The position numbers were made by a program, and so were the translations under genes. From the NCBI GenBank assembly GCA_035550795.1, contig DASZOL010000052.1, positions 124,001 through 188,000 of the forward strand: a stretch of 64,000 nt of DNA, written 5' to 3'. This document shows, piece by piece, positions 35,108 through 42,638 of this stretch. How positions within the stretch are numbered: position 1 is the stretch's first letter; the number at the start of each line of letters is the position of its first letter. Below the pieces are notes generated by a model. That model was not told the DNA's origin and did not search any database. It saw nothing but the letters and a program-made list of their open reading frames with translations. The stretch is from DASRDR01 sp035550795. GTDB taxonomy: Bacteria; Methylomirabilota; Methylomirabilia; Rokubacteriales; DASRDR01.

Positions 35108-35856
35108 CGGAGCCCTCGCCGGGCCATCAGCGCCTTCTCCCAGGCGTGCAGCGTCATGTTCACGACCAGGACGAAGGAGAGGATGAACAGGATCAAGGCG
35201 TACATGGTCGGGTTGTTGAAGTCGTGGTACGCGAACCCGATCTGGTAGCCCAGGCCTCCGCTCGAGAGGATGAACTCGGAGCCCACGACGCCGATGAACG
35301 AGTAGGCGATGGCCAGCTTGATCCCGGTGAACAGATAGGGCGCGGCGCAAGGCAGCACCACGCGGAGCGCGGTGGCCGCCCGGCTCATCCGGAGCACCCG
35401 GGCCGTCTTCAGGAGGACCGGAGCCACGCGGTCCAGCCCGTTGAGCGTGTTGATGATCATCACGGCCACGGCGTAGAGGAAGCCGATCATCACCTTGGGG
35501 ATATCGTTCAGCCCGAAGATCACGATGAACATCGGATAGAAGACGAACACCGGCACCGAGTAGTAGGCGGCCAGGAGGGGATCTATCGTGCGCCGGAGCC
35601 GCGGCAGGGCGTGTACCACGGCGCCGGCCACGATCCCCACGACGATCGACGAGCCGACGGCGATGCCCACGGCGGTGAGGGTGCGCCGCATGTCGGCCTG
35701 CACCTGGCCGGCCCTCAGGAGTCGCCAGAGGCTCAGCGCCATCTCCGACGGCGGGATCATGGTGAACGCGCCGATCACGCCGGCGCGGCACAGGCCCTCG
35801 ACAAGGGCGACGGTCGCCACCAGGACGCCGATCCGTAACCGGGTGGCGAGTCGCAC
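35104..35856 (-). CDS. ABC transporter permease, NitT/TauT type (second SsuC-like)
   Basis: 250 residues, polytopic. AAYYSVPVFVFYPMFIVIFG, the EAA loop RVLRMSRAATALRVVLPCAAPYLFTG and EFILSSGGLGYQIG place it in the same family as its neighbour; the two presumably form a heterodimeric channel. GTG start three bases after the ATPase stop. Confidence 0.9.
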   Translation of the reverse strand: MRLATRLRIGVLVATVALVEGLCRAGVIGAFTMIPPSEMALSLWRLLRAGQVQADMRRTLTAVGIAVGSSIVVGIVAGAVVHALPRLRRTIDPLLAAYYSVPVFVFYPMFIVIFGLNDIPKVMIGFLYAVAVMIINTLNGLDRVAPVLLKTARVLRMSRAATALRVVLPCAAPYLFTGIKLAIAYSFIGVVGSEFILSSGGLGYQIGFAYHDFNNPTMYALILFILSFVLVVNMTLHAWEKALMARRGLR

Positions 35857-35859
35857 CGG

Positions 35860-36663
35860 TCAGCGCGGCTCCGACTGGTGGCGCAGCGCCTTCAGCGACT
35901 CGCCGCGCAGCAGCGACCACAGCCGGCCGGTGATGCGCCCGAACTCCGGGCGCGCCACGATCGTGCTGTCCCGATCGCGCGGCCAGCCGGTCTCCACGAT
36001 CTCCAGGAACCGGCCGGGGCGGGCCGACATCACCCCCACGCGGTCGGCCAGCATGGCGGCCTCGTCCAGCGCGTGGGTGATGAGTAGCACCGTGGCGCGG
36101 GTCTGCCGCCAGAGGTTAAGCAGCTCGTCGCCCATGAGCAGGCGGGTCTGCTGGTCCAGGGCGCCGAACGGCTCGTCCAGCAGGATGAGCCGCGGCTCGA
36201 GCACGAGCGTGCGGGCGATGCACACCCGCTGGCGCATCCCGCCGGAGAGCTGCGCGGGGTAGGCGCGGGCGAAATCTGTGAGGCCCATGAGCTCGAGCGC
36301 CCCGGTCACGCGCTCCCGGATCTCGGCCTGCCCGACGCCGCGCTGGCGGAGCCCGAAGGCGATGTTGTCCCGGACGGTGAGCCAGGGGAAGCTGGCATCG
36401 TCCTGGAACACCGCTCCCAGGCCCTCTGGCACGCCCTGGCCAACCGGCTTGCCGTTGATCGCGATGGCGCCCTCGGTAAACGGCGACAGGCCGGCGATGA
36501 CGTCGAGCAGGGTGGACTTCCCGCAGCCCGACGGGCCGACCACGGCGAAGAACTCGCCGGTCTGCAGATCGAGATCGATCGGCCCGAGCGCGTGCAGCGA
36601 CGCCTGCCCGGGGCGTGCGAACACCCGCGTCACCCCTGTCAGGGCGACGTGCGTGTCACTCAG
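35860..36663 (-). CDS. ABC transporter ATPase, NitT/TauT type (SsuB-like), probable CTG start
   Basis: Walker A GPSGCGKST, Q-loop VFQDDASFPWLTV, signature LSGGMRQRVCIARTL, Walker B LILLDEPFGALD and the switch His in ITHALDEAA identify an intact SsuB/TauB/NrtD-family ATPase. The first usual start codon, GTG 36633, would remove the first strand (THVALTGVTRVF) that the family needs. The frame stays open upstream with no ATG/GTG/TTG, but CTG at 36663 (LSDTHVAL) is preceded by GGGGAG eight bases upstream; I take it as the start (267 residues). It lies between the binding-protein gene and two permease genes. Confidence 0.85.
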   Translation of the reverse strand: MSDTHVALTGVTRVFARPGQASLHALGPIDLDLQTGEFFAVVGPSGCGKSTLLDVIAGLSPFTEGAIAINGKPVGQGVPEGLGAVFQDDASFPWLTVRDNIAFGLRQRGVGQAEIRERVTGALELMGLTDFARAYPAQLSGGMRQRVCIARTLVLEPRLILLDEPFGALDQQTRLLMGDELLNLWRQTRATVLLITHALDEAAMLADRVGVMSARPGRFLEIVETGWPRDRDSTIVARPEFGRITGRLWSLLRGESLKALRHQSEPR

Positions 36664-36680
36664 GGCTCGGTCTCCCCGGC

Positions 36681-36722
36681 GGCGCCAGACGGCGCGGATT
36701 CCACCCCCCGCCGTCCGGCGCC
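36681..36722 (-). promoter_or_regulatory. stem-loop between binding-protein and ATPase genes
   Basis: The 13-base arms 36681-36693 (ggcgccagacggc) and 36710-36722 (gccgtccggcgcc) pair with one wobble around a 16-base loop, 17 bases after the binding-protein stop on the minus strand. The RNA stem ends about 17 bases before the probable CTG start of the ATPase gene, so it could also influence that start. Confidence 0.5.
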
Positions 36723-36739
36723 ACCGCCGGTCGCGACGG

Positions 36740-37741
36740 TCACGGCTTCTTCGTGCGCGCGTCCTCCGGCAGGAAGCTTTCGTCGATCACCTTGGACCAG
36801 TCCATCGAGTCCACCTTGTGGCCCAGGAGCCGCTGCGCCTGCATCAGGTTGTTCAGGGTCTCCACGTGAATCTGGCCCGTTCCCCAGTAGGGCAGGTTGG
36901 CCGACGTCTCCTTCTTGAGGAGCTTCCGGATGACCGCTTCCGCCACCTCCACGTCCACCTTGTAGTCCTTGGCGATGAGCTGGGCGGCCTCGTGCGGGTT
37001 TGCGTTCATGAAGTCCACGGCCTTGCGCCAGGCCTTGAGCATTCCCCGAAGGAAGTCCGGGCGCGCCTTGATGGCCCGCTCGGTGGTGATCGCGAGCACG
37101 TCGACCATCGGCGGGAGGACGTCGGTCGACCATGTGAGCAGGCGGTACTTGCCCTTCGCCTGGGAGAAGAGCGGCTCGGCAAACGGCGCCACATCAAGCT
37201 CGCCGTGCTCCAGCGCGGCCAGACCGGGCCCGAAGCCCCCGGTCGGCATGGTCTTGGCGTCGGAGGGCTGGAACCCGCCGGCCTCGAGCAGCATCAGGGC
37301 CAGCGAGTGCGTCGTGGAGTTGGGGTTGGTGAATCCGATGCGGCGGCCCTTCAGGTCCTTGATCGACTTGACGGGCGAGTCGTGCTTCACGACCCAGCCG
37401 ATCTCCGCCGTCGTGTTGCAGGTCTCGGCGATGATCCGGATGTCGGCGCCGCCCCGGATGGCCGCCACGATTGCCGTCAGCCCGGCCTCGCCGAAGGACA
37501 GGTTGCCGGCCAGGAGGTTCCGGATGGTGGGGGCGCCGCCGGGCGAGCTGCGGATGCCGGTGATGTCGATCCCGAACTCCTTGAAGTACCCCTTGGCCAG
37601 CGCCACGCCGTACGGCATGCCGTTGGTGCCGACGCCATAGTTGGAGATCTCGATCTCCTCGGCGCCGGCGGGCACGGCCGTCGCGGCCCAGATCGCCAGG
37701 ACCAGCATGCCGCCGCGGATCGCCTTCATGAACGTGGCCAT
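36740..37741 (-). CDS. ABC substrate-binding protein, NMT1/SsuA-like
   Basis: 333 residues, periplasmic. The signal peptide MATFMKAIRGGMLVLAIWAA ends near VPAGAEE; the mature part begins IEISNYGVGTNGMPYGVALA, with AKGYFKEFGIDI, GGAPTIRNLLAGNLSFGEAG and SIKDLKGRRIGF, the classic NMT1/THI5-like type II binding fold used for sulfonates, nitrate/taurine or pyrimidine precursors. AGGAG lies about eight bases before the ATG. It heads the operon and is divergent from the ThDP enzyme gene; the 212-base gap holds both promoters. Confidence 0.9.
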   Translation of the reverse strand: MATFMKAIRGGMLVLAIWAATAVPAGAEEIEISNYGVGTNGMPYGVALAKGYFKEFGIDITGIRSSPGGAPTIRNLLAGNLSFGEAGLTAIVAAIRGGADIRIIAETCNTTAEIGWVVKHDSPVKSIKDLKGRRIGFTNPNSTTHSLALMLLEAGGFQPSDAKTMPTGGFGPGLAALEHGELDVAPFAEPLFSQAKGKYRLLTWSTDVLPPMVDVLAITTERAIKARPDFLRGMLKAWRKAVDFMNANPHEAAQLIAKDYKVDVEVAEAVIRKLLKKETSANLPYWGTGQIHVETLNNLMQAQRLLGHKVDSMDWSKVIDESFLPEDARTKKP

Positions 37742-37953
37742 CGCATCGCTCCTCTCGCGCGTGGGGGGCTGGGACGGAGCACAGTCAATCGCGCGCGGTG
37801 ACTGGGCGAATCTCTCCCGGAACGACCGCGCGCGCATTAGTATTACACTGCCGTGGGCGGAGGCCACAACCGGGCTCGGCGGCCGCGCGGGCGCCGACCG
37901 AACACCGGTCACCGGCAGGTGAGCGAGCGGCGATGTCGGAAGGGAGAGGAGCC

Positions 37954-39744
37954 ATGAAGTCCACCGACCGTCCCGAGCCGCCAGCGGCCGGGCCGTCCTG
38001 GGGCAGCGACGCGATCGCGGGGTTGCTGCGCGCGATGGATGTCGAGTTCATCGCGCTGACCCCGGGCGCCAGCTTCCGCGGCCTGCACGACAGCCTCGTC
38101 AACTATCTCGGCAACGCGCGGCCCGAGCTCCTGCTGGCGGTCCACGAGGAGAGCGCGGTCGCCATCGCCCACGGCTACGCCCGGGTGGCCGGCCGACCGA
38201 TGGCCGTGGCGCTGCACAGCAACGTGGGACTGATGCACGCGACCATGGCGATCTTCAACGCCTGGTGCGACCGCGTGCCCATCCTCCTGCTGGGCGCGGT
38301 GGGCCCCGTCGACGCGGTGAGACGGCGCCCCTGGGTCGACTGGATCCACACCGCGCGCGACCTGGGTTCGATGATCCGCGGGTACGTCAAGTGGGACGAC
38401 CTTCCGGGCTCGGTCCCCGCGGCGCTGGAGGCGATCCTGCGCGCCCGCCTCATCGCGACGACTCCGCCGGCCGGTCCCGTCTTCGTGTGCCTGGACGCGA
38501 CCCTGCAGGAACAGCCGATCGACGAGCCGCTGGAGGTGCCGCCGATCGGCCGGTTCCTCGCGGCCCAGCCGGCGGACCCTCCGGCCGAGGCGCTCGCGCG
38601 CGCCGCGGCACTCCTCGGCGAGGCGCGCCGCCCCGTCATGCTGGTGGGCCGGGTCTCGACGGACGTCGGCGACTGGGATCGGCGCGTCGCCCTCGCCGAG
38701 CGGCTCGGCGCCCGGGTGTTTACCGACCTCAAGACGGGCGCCTCGTTCCCCACCGCCCATCCCCTGCACGGCTGCCCGCCCGGTCTGTTCTTGAGCGCGG
38801 AGGCCTGGCCCGCCATTCGCGACGCGGACGTTATCCTGAGCCTCGACTGGATCGACCTCGCGGGCACGCTCCGCCTGGCCGGCGAGGGCGCCCTGCCCGC
38901 AGCGACGGTCATCCAGTGCTCCGTGGACCAGTACTGCCATAACGGCTGGAGCATGGACCATCAGGGTCTCCCGCCCGCCGACGTGCCGCTCCTCGCGCCG
39001 CCCGACCGCGTGGTCGCAAGGCTGCTCCAGGCCATTCCTCCGCGGCCATCCGACCTGCCGCCCCTCGCGGCCGGGCGGGGCACCCGGCAGGACGGGATGC
39101 CCGTGGCCACCGGCACGGCCGACGCCATCACCATGACGGGACTGGCCGAGCGCTGCGTCGAGACCCTGGCGGACCATCATCCCAGCTACATCCGGCTGCC
39201 GCTCGGGTGGCCAGGCGAGCACTGCCGCTTCGCGCACCCCCTCGACTACATCGGCTTCGACGGGGGGGGCGGGCTCGGCTCGGGTCCGGGCATGGCGGTG
39301 GGCGCCGGCCTGGCGCTGCGGGGCACGGGCCGCCTGCCGGTCGCGATCCTGGGCGACGGTGATTGCCTGATGGGCGTGACCGCGCTCTGGACCGGCGTGC
39401 ATCAGCGCGTGCCGCTCCTGGTCGTGGTCGCCAACAACGAGTCGTTCCTGAACGACGAACTGCACCAGGAGCGCGTGGCCCGCACGCGCAATCGCCCGGT
39501 CGAGAACCGGGGGATCGGGGTGCGGATCGGCGACCCGCCCATCGACCTGGCGGCGCTGGCCCGGGCCCAGGGCGCGGTCGGGATCGGGCCGGTCAGGGAC
39601 GAGGCGGAGCTGGCGGCGGCGCTCAAGGAGGGCATCGAACACGTGCGCGGCGGCGCCCTCTGCCTGATCGACGTGCGCGTCGCCGCGGAGTACAGCCGGG
39701 CCACGTCATCCGCCGTGCTGCGAAAGATCCCGTCTCGCCGGTAG
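37954..39744 (+). CDS. ThDP-dependent enzyme, acetolactate synthase/benzoylformate decarboxylase family
   Basis: 596 residues in the three-domain PYR-central-PP order. The PYR domain has the catalytic Glu in AVHEESAVAIAHGYARVAG and GLMHATMAIFNAW. The PP domain has the cofactor motif GDGDCLMGVTALW followed by VVANN at the usual spacing. Lyase, decarboxylase or carboligase activity on a 2-oxo acid or sulfo-compound is expected; the exact reaction cannot be read. The ATG at 37954 has GGAGAGGAG upstream, better than the ATG at 37933. It is divergent from the NitT/TauT operon, which suggests a shared imported substrate. Confidence 0.88.
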   Translation: MKSTDRPEPPAAGPSWGSDAIAGLLRAMDVEFIALTPGASFRGLHDSLVNYLGNARPELLLAVHEESAVAIAHGYARVAGRPMAVALHSNVGLMHATMAIFNAWCDRVPILLLGAVGPVDAVRRRPWVDWIHTARDLGSMIRGYVKWDDLPGSVPAALEAILRARLIATTPPAGPVFVCLDATLQEQPIDEPLEVPPIGRFLAAQPADPPAEALARAAALLGEARRPVMLVGRVSTDVGDWDRRVALAERLGARVFTDLKTGASFPTAHPLHGCPPGLFLSAEAWPAIRDADVILSLDWIDLAGTLRLAGEGALPAATVIQCSVDQYCHNGWSMDHQGLPPADVPLLAPPDRVVARLLQAIPPRPSDLPPLAAGRGTRQDGMPVATGTADAITMTGLAERCVETLADHHPSYIRLPLGWPGEHCRFAHPLDYIGFDGGGGLGSGPGMAVGAGLALRGTGRLPVAILGDGDCLMGVTALWTGVHQRVPLLVVVANNESFLNDELHQERVARTRNRPVENRGIGVRIGDPPIDLAALARAQGAVGIGPVRDEAELAAALKEGIEHVRGGALCLIDVRVAAEYSRATSSAVLRKIPSRR

Positions 39745-40057
39745 CGTGGAACGGGCACTCCCGGCGGGCCCGCCCGGGCGCTCGTCGGCAGACCCTCCGC
39801 CTTCAGCGAACCGAGCAGGCAGGCGTCCGAACGCGGAGACGGCCCTCGCGGCGGCGCCGGCCGGTCGGCGGCACCGCGCTCGCCGATTCGCCCACCGCAC
39901 CCGCGGGCGCGGCCGTGGCAGTCAACGCGGCAGGCCAGGGGGCCGATCCCCCTGATCGTTGCGTGCATCGGCCGGCGGCGTCCAAGGGTAGAATCGGGTA
40001 CCGGCGACCGCCACGGCCCGGAACCATCGCGCTGGGACCACCCCGAAGGGAGCGCGG
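39745..40057. other. 313-base intergenic stretch
   Basis: No gene supported. It holds GC-rich short inverted repeats just after the ThDP enzyme (around 39762-39784) that might terminate transcription, and presumably the promoter of the next gene. Confidence 0.4.
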
Positions 40058-42565
40058 ATGCGCATCGTTGTGATCGGCGATGTCGGGGTCCGCCATGTCG
40101 GGGACGACGCCATGTTCGAGGTCGCGCTCGCGCGGTTGCGGGCGCGCTGGCCAGACGCCGAGATCGTCGCCCTGTCGCGAAGCCCGGCGGCAACGACGGC
40201 TCAGTTCCGCCTCCCCGCGTTCATGCAGCCCTGCCACGACAGCTCGGACGAGTCCAGCGCTCTCCTCGACTTCCAGCGAGCGCTGGACGTGGCCGCCGAC
40301 GGAGCCGCCGGCGCGTGGCTCCCCGAGATCGACGATCTGCACGACACCGCGGCCGCCATCCGCAACGCAGACGCGCTCGTCGTCGCCGGCGGCGGCAACA
40401 TGAACGGGCGATGGTCCAATCTGACCTATGGGCGCGCGGCGGCGCTTGCCATCGCGCAAGCTCACGGCATCCCGGCGGCGCTCACCAGCCAGACGATCGG
40501 CCCGGAGCTGACGACGATTCAGCGGGTCATCCTGCGCGATGTCCTGGACCGGGCCGCGATCGTCGGCGTGCGGGAGCCCTTCAGTGCGACGCTCCTCACC
40601 GAGCTTGGCGTCTCGTCTGACCGCCTCAGTCACCAGCCCGACGACGCGGTCGCCACTCCTCCCCGGCGCGTCGCCCGATGGCCGTTCGGCCGCGACCGCT
40701 CGGTCATCCTGGCGACTCTCGGTCACGGCGCGGATTCGGAGTCCCCGGTCGACCTGCAGCTGGCGCTCCTGGAGCGCATCGTCTCCTTCGCCGACCGGGA
40801 GAACGCCGTCGTTGCGCTGTGCCCCCACATGACATCAGACGTGGCGCGGCACAAGCTGCTCGCGGCGAGACTGCCCCGCCGCGATCGGGTCCGCCTGCTG
40901 CCGCTCCGTACCGCCGCCGAGACCCGCTGGATGGTCGGCGCGGCCTCGGTCGTCGTGACGACGCGCTACCACCCGCTGGTCTTCGCCCTGGGTGCCGCGG
41001 TGCCGGCGATCGGGCTTCACCACGGCGAGTACACGCGCGTGCGAATGCTCGGTGCCCTGGGCCATGCCCGCAGCGACGGCTTCGCCTTCGATCTCGAGCA
41101 GGGGGTGAAGCACATCGACGAGGCCCTGGCGCGGGCGTTCCGTGAGCGGGCGGCTTTGACCGAAGCGCTCCAGCAAGCACGCGCCGCCGCCCTCAGCGCG
41201 CTCGACGTCCACTGGGACAGGCTCTGCGCCTCGCTCGCGCCCGCCGTCACGGGGCCGCACGTCAGCCGCCTTCGCGCCGCGCTGCCGAGTCCGCGCGCCG
41301 CCGTCGCGGTGCCGGCGCTCTCGGTGACGATCGACCCGCTTCGCGTCGAAGGGGCCGAGGTCACCGCCGCGGCGCGTTTCGAGGGCGAGGGAGTGGCGGC
41401 GACGGAGGTCTTCTTCCGCTTCCCGGCCGAGGCGGCCGATCCGGCCGTCCTCGGCGATGCCTTTCTGCTGGCCTTCCTGTTTCCCGCCATGAAGCTCGGG
41501 CGCGACCTGCACGTTCGCGCCATGGTGTCGCCGTCGCTGGTGGAGAATCTCGGAGAGTACCAGAGCGCCTGGCGCTGCTGGCGCCCCGATACCTATCGCC
41601 GCGTCCGGATCACGGCCGATTCGGTGGGCGAGCGACCGCCCGCTGACGGCCGTGTCACGCTCTTCGGCTTCTCCTCCGGGCTCGACAGCAGCTATACCGC
41701 GTGGAAGCTTGCCCAGGACGGCCGCCGCGGGGCGGGGGCCCTCGTCCTCGGCTACAACATCCCGGTGTCCGATCGGCAGTCGGGAGCGGCGCTGCGCGAC
41801 TCGGGGGCGAGGACGCTGGCATCGCGCGGCATGACGCTCATCCCGGTGGCCACCAACTGGCGCCAGGCCTTCCCGAACGTCATCTGGGACAACGCCCATG
41901 GGATCATGGTGGCCGCAGTCCTGACGATCCTCTCGGGCCGGTTCAGTGACGGGCTGATCGCCGCCACTGCCGACCTTCGCCGCTTCGACCTTCCGAAGGG
42001 ATCGTTTCCGGGGATCGATCACTGGCTCGGGTCCACGCGATTTCCCATTCGCCACCACGGCGCCGACATGCCCAGGCTTGCAAAGCTCGCCGCGGTCGCG
42101 ACCTGGCCCGAGGCGTTCGACGTGCTTCAGGTGTGCTGGCTCCACGGCCTCGCCACGAACTGCGGGCGTTGCGTACGCTGCTTGAGCCTGGCGAGCGCCT
42201 GCGCGGCCCTCGGGCTGCCGCGGCCGCGCAGCCTGCCCGACGGGCGCGTCGACCGCGCGGCCTTCGAGGGGTCCCACGCATCGGCCGACAGGGTCGCGTT
42301 CGTCGAGGATGCGCTGCGCGCCGCCGCCCTGACGGGTGCGGGGGATCGGCACCTCGACGAGCTGGCCCGGGTGCTGGATGGGTGGCGGTCAATCAGGCCG
42401 GAGCCGGGCGAACGGCACCGGCTGGGTGACGTCATCCCGTCCCGCCGCAGCGCACGCGAGGACCGCTGGAGCAGGCTCGCGAGCCGCGTCGACCGGCTGA
42501 CGGGAGGGCCGGCCTGGCGGCAGTATCTCGAGCCGGCCATTCGTGCGATCCGCCGCCGGAGCTGA
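40058..42565 (+). CDS. polysaccharide pyruvyl transferase fused to QueC-like PP-loop domain
   Basis: 835 residues, three parts. 1-390: CsaB/PssM-type pyruvyl transferase, opening VVIGDVGVRHVGDDAMFEVA, with VVAGGGNMNGRW (108-119), AALTSQTIGPEL and the active-site-like TTRYHPLVFALG (301-312). 415-530: beta-rich linker domain, not recognised. 535-720: ATP pyrophosphatase, PP-loop FSSGLDSSY (538-546; second position Ser instead of Gly), DNAHGIMVAAVL, and Cys693-x8-Cys702-x2-Cys705-x2-Cys708, the zinc pattern of QueC (7-cyano-7-deazaguanine synthase). AAGGGAG precedes the ATG. A cell-surface sugar role for the first half is known; the purpose of the fusion is not. Confidence 0.85.
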   Translation: MRIVVIGDVGVRHVGDDAMFEVALARLRARWPDAEIVALSRSPAATTAQFRLPAFMQPCHDSSDESSALLDFQRALDVAADGAAGAWLPEIDDLHDTAAAIRNADALVVAGGGNMNGRWSNLTYGRAAALAIAQAHGIPAALTSQTIGPELTTIQRVILRDVLDRAAIVGVREPFSATLLTELGVSSDRLSHQPDDAVATPPRRVARWPFGRDRSVILATLGHGADSESPVDLQLALLERIVSFADRENAVVALCPHMTSDVARHKLLAARLPRRDRVRLLPLRTAAETRWMVGAASVVVTTRYHPLVFALGAAVPAIGLHHGEYTRVRMLGALGHARSDGFAFDLEQGVKHIDEALARAFRERAALTEALQQARAAALSALDVHWDRLCASLAPAVTGPHVSRLRAALPSPRAAVAVPALSVTIDPLRVEGAEVTAAARFEGEGVAATEVFFRFPAEAADPAVLGDAFLLAFLFPAMKLGRDLHVRAMVSPSLVENLGEYQSAWRCWRPDTYRRVRITADSVGERPPADGRVTLFGFSSGLDSSYTAWKLAQDGRRGAGALVLGYNIPVSDRQSGAALRDSGARTLASRGMTLIPVATNWRQAFPNVIWDNAHGIMVAAVLTILSGRFSDGLIAATADLRRFDLPKGSFPGIDHWLGSTRFPIRHHGADMPRLAKLAAVATWPEAFDVLQVCWLHGLATNCGRCVRCLSLASACAALGLPRPRSLPDGRVDRAAFEGSHASADRVAFVEDALRAAALTGAGDRHLDELARVLDGWRSIRPEPGERHRLGDVIPSRRSAREDRWSRLASRVDRLTGGPAWRQYLEPAIRAIRRRS

Positions 42566-42638
42566 GGGCTCGCGGCGGAGGAGCCCGCCCCCGGGCCTGA
42601 CCCGAATCGATCCTCCCGTTCGAGGAGCGACGAACGCG

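Noticed and set aside
37909..39642. A 577-codon minus-strand open frame opposite the ThDP enzyme
   Set aside because: The plus-strand frame has complete ThDP motifs; this one has none.
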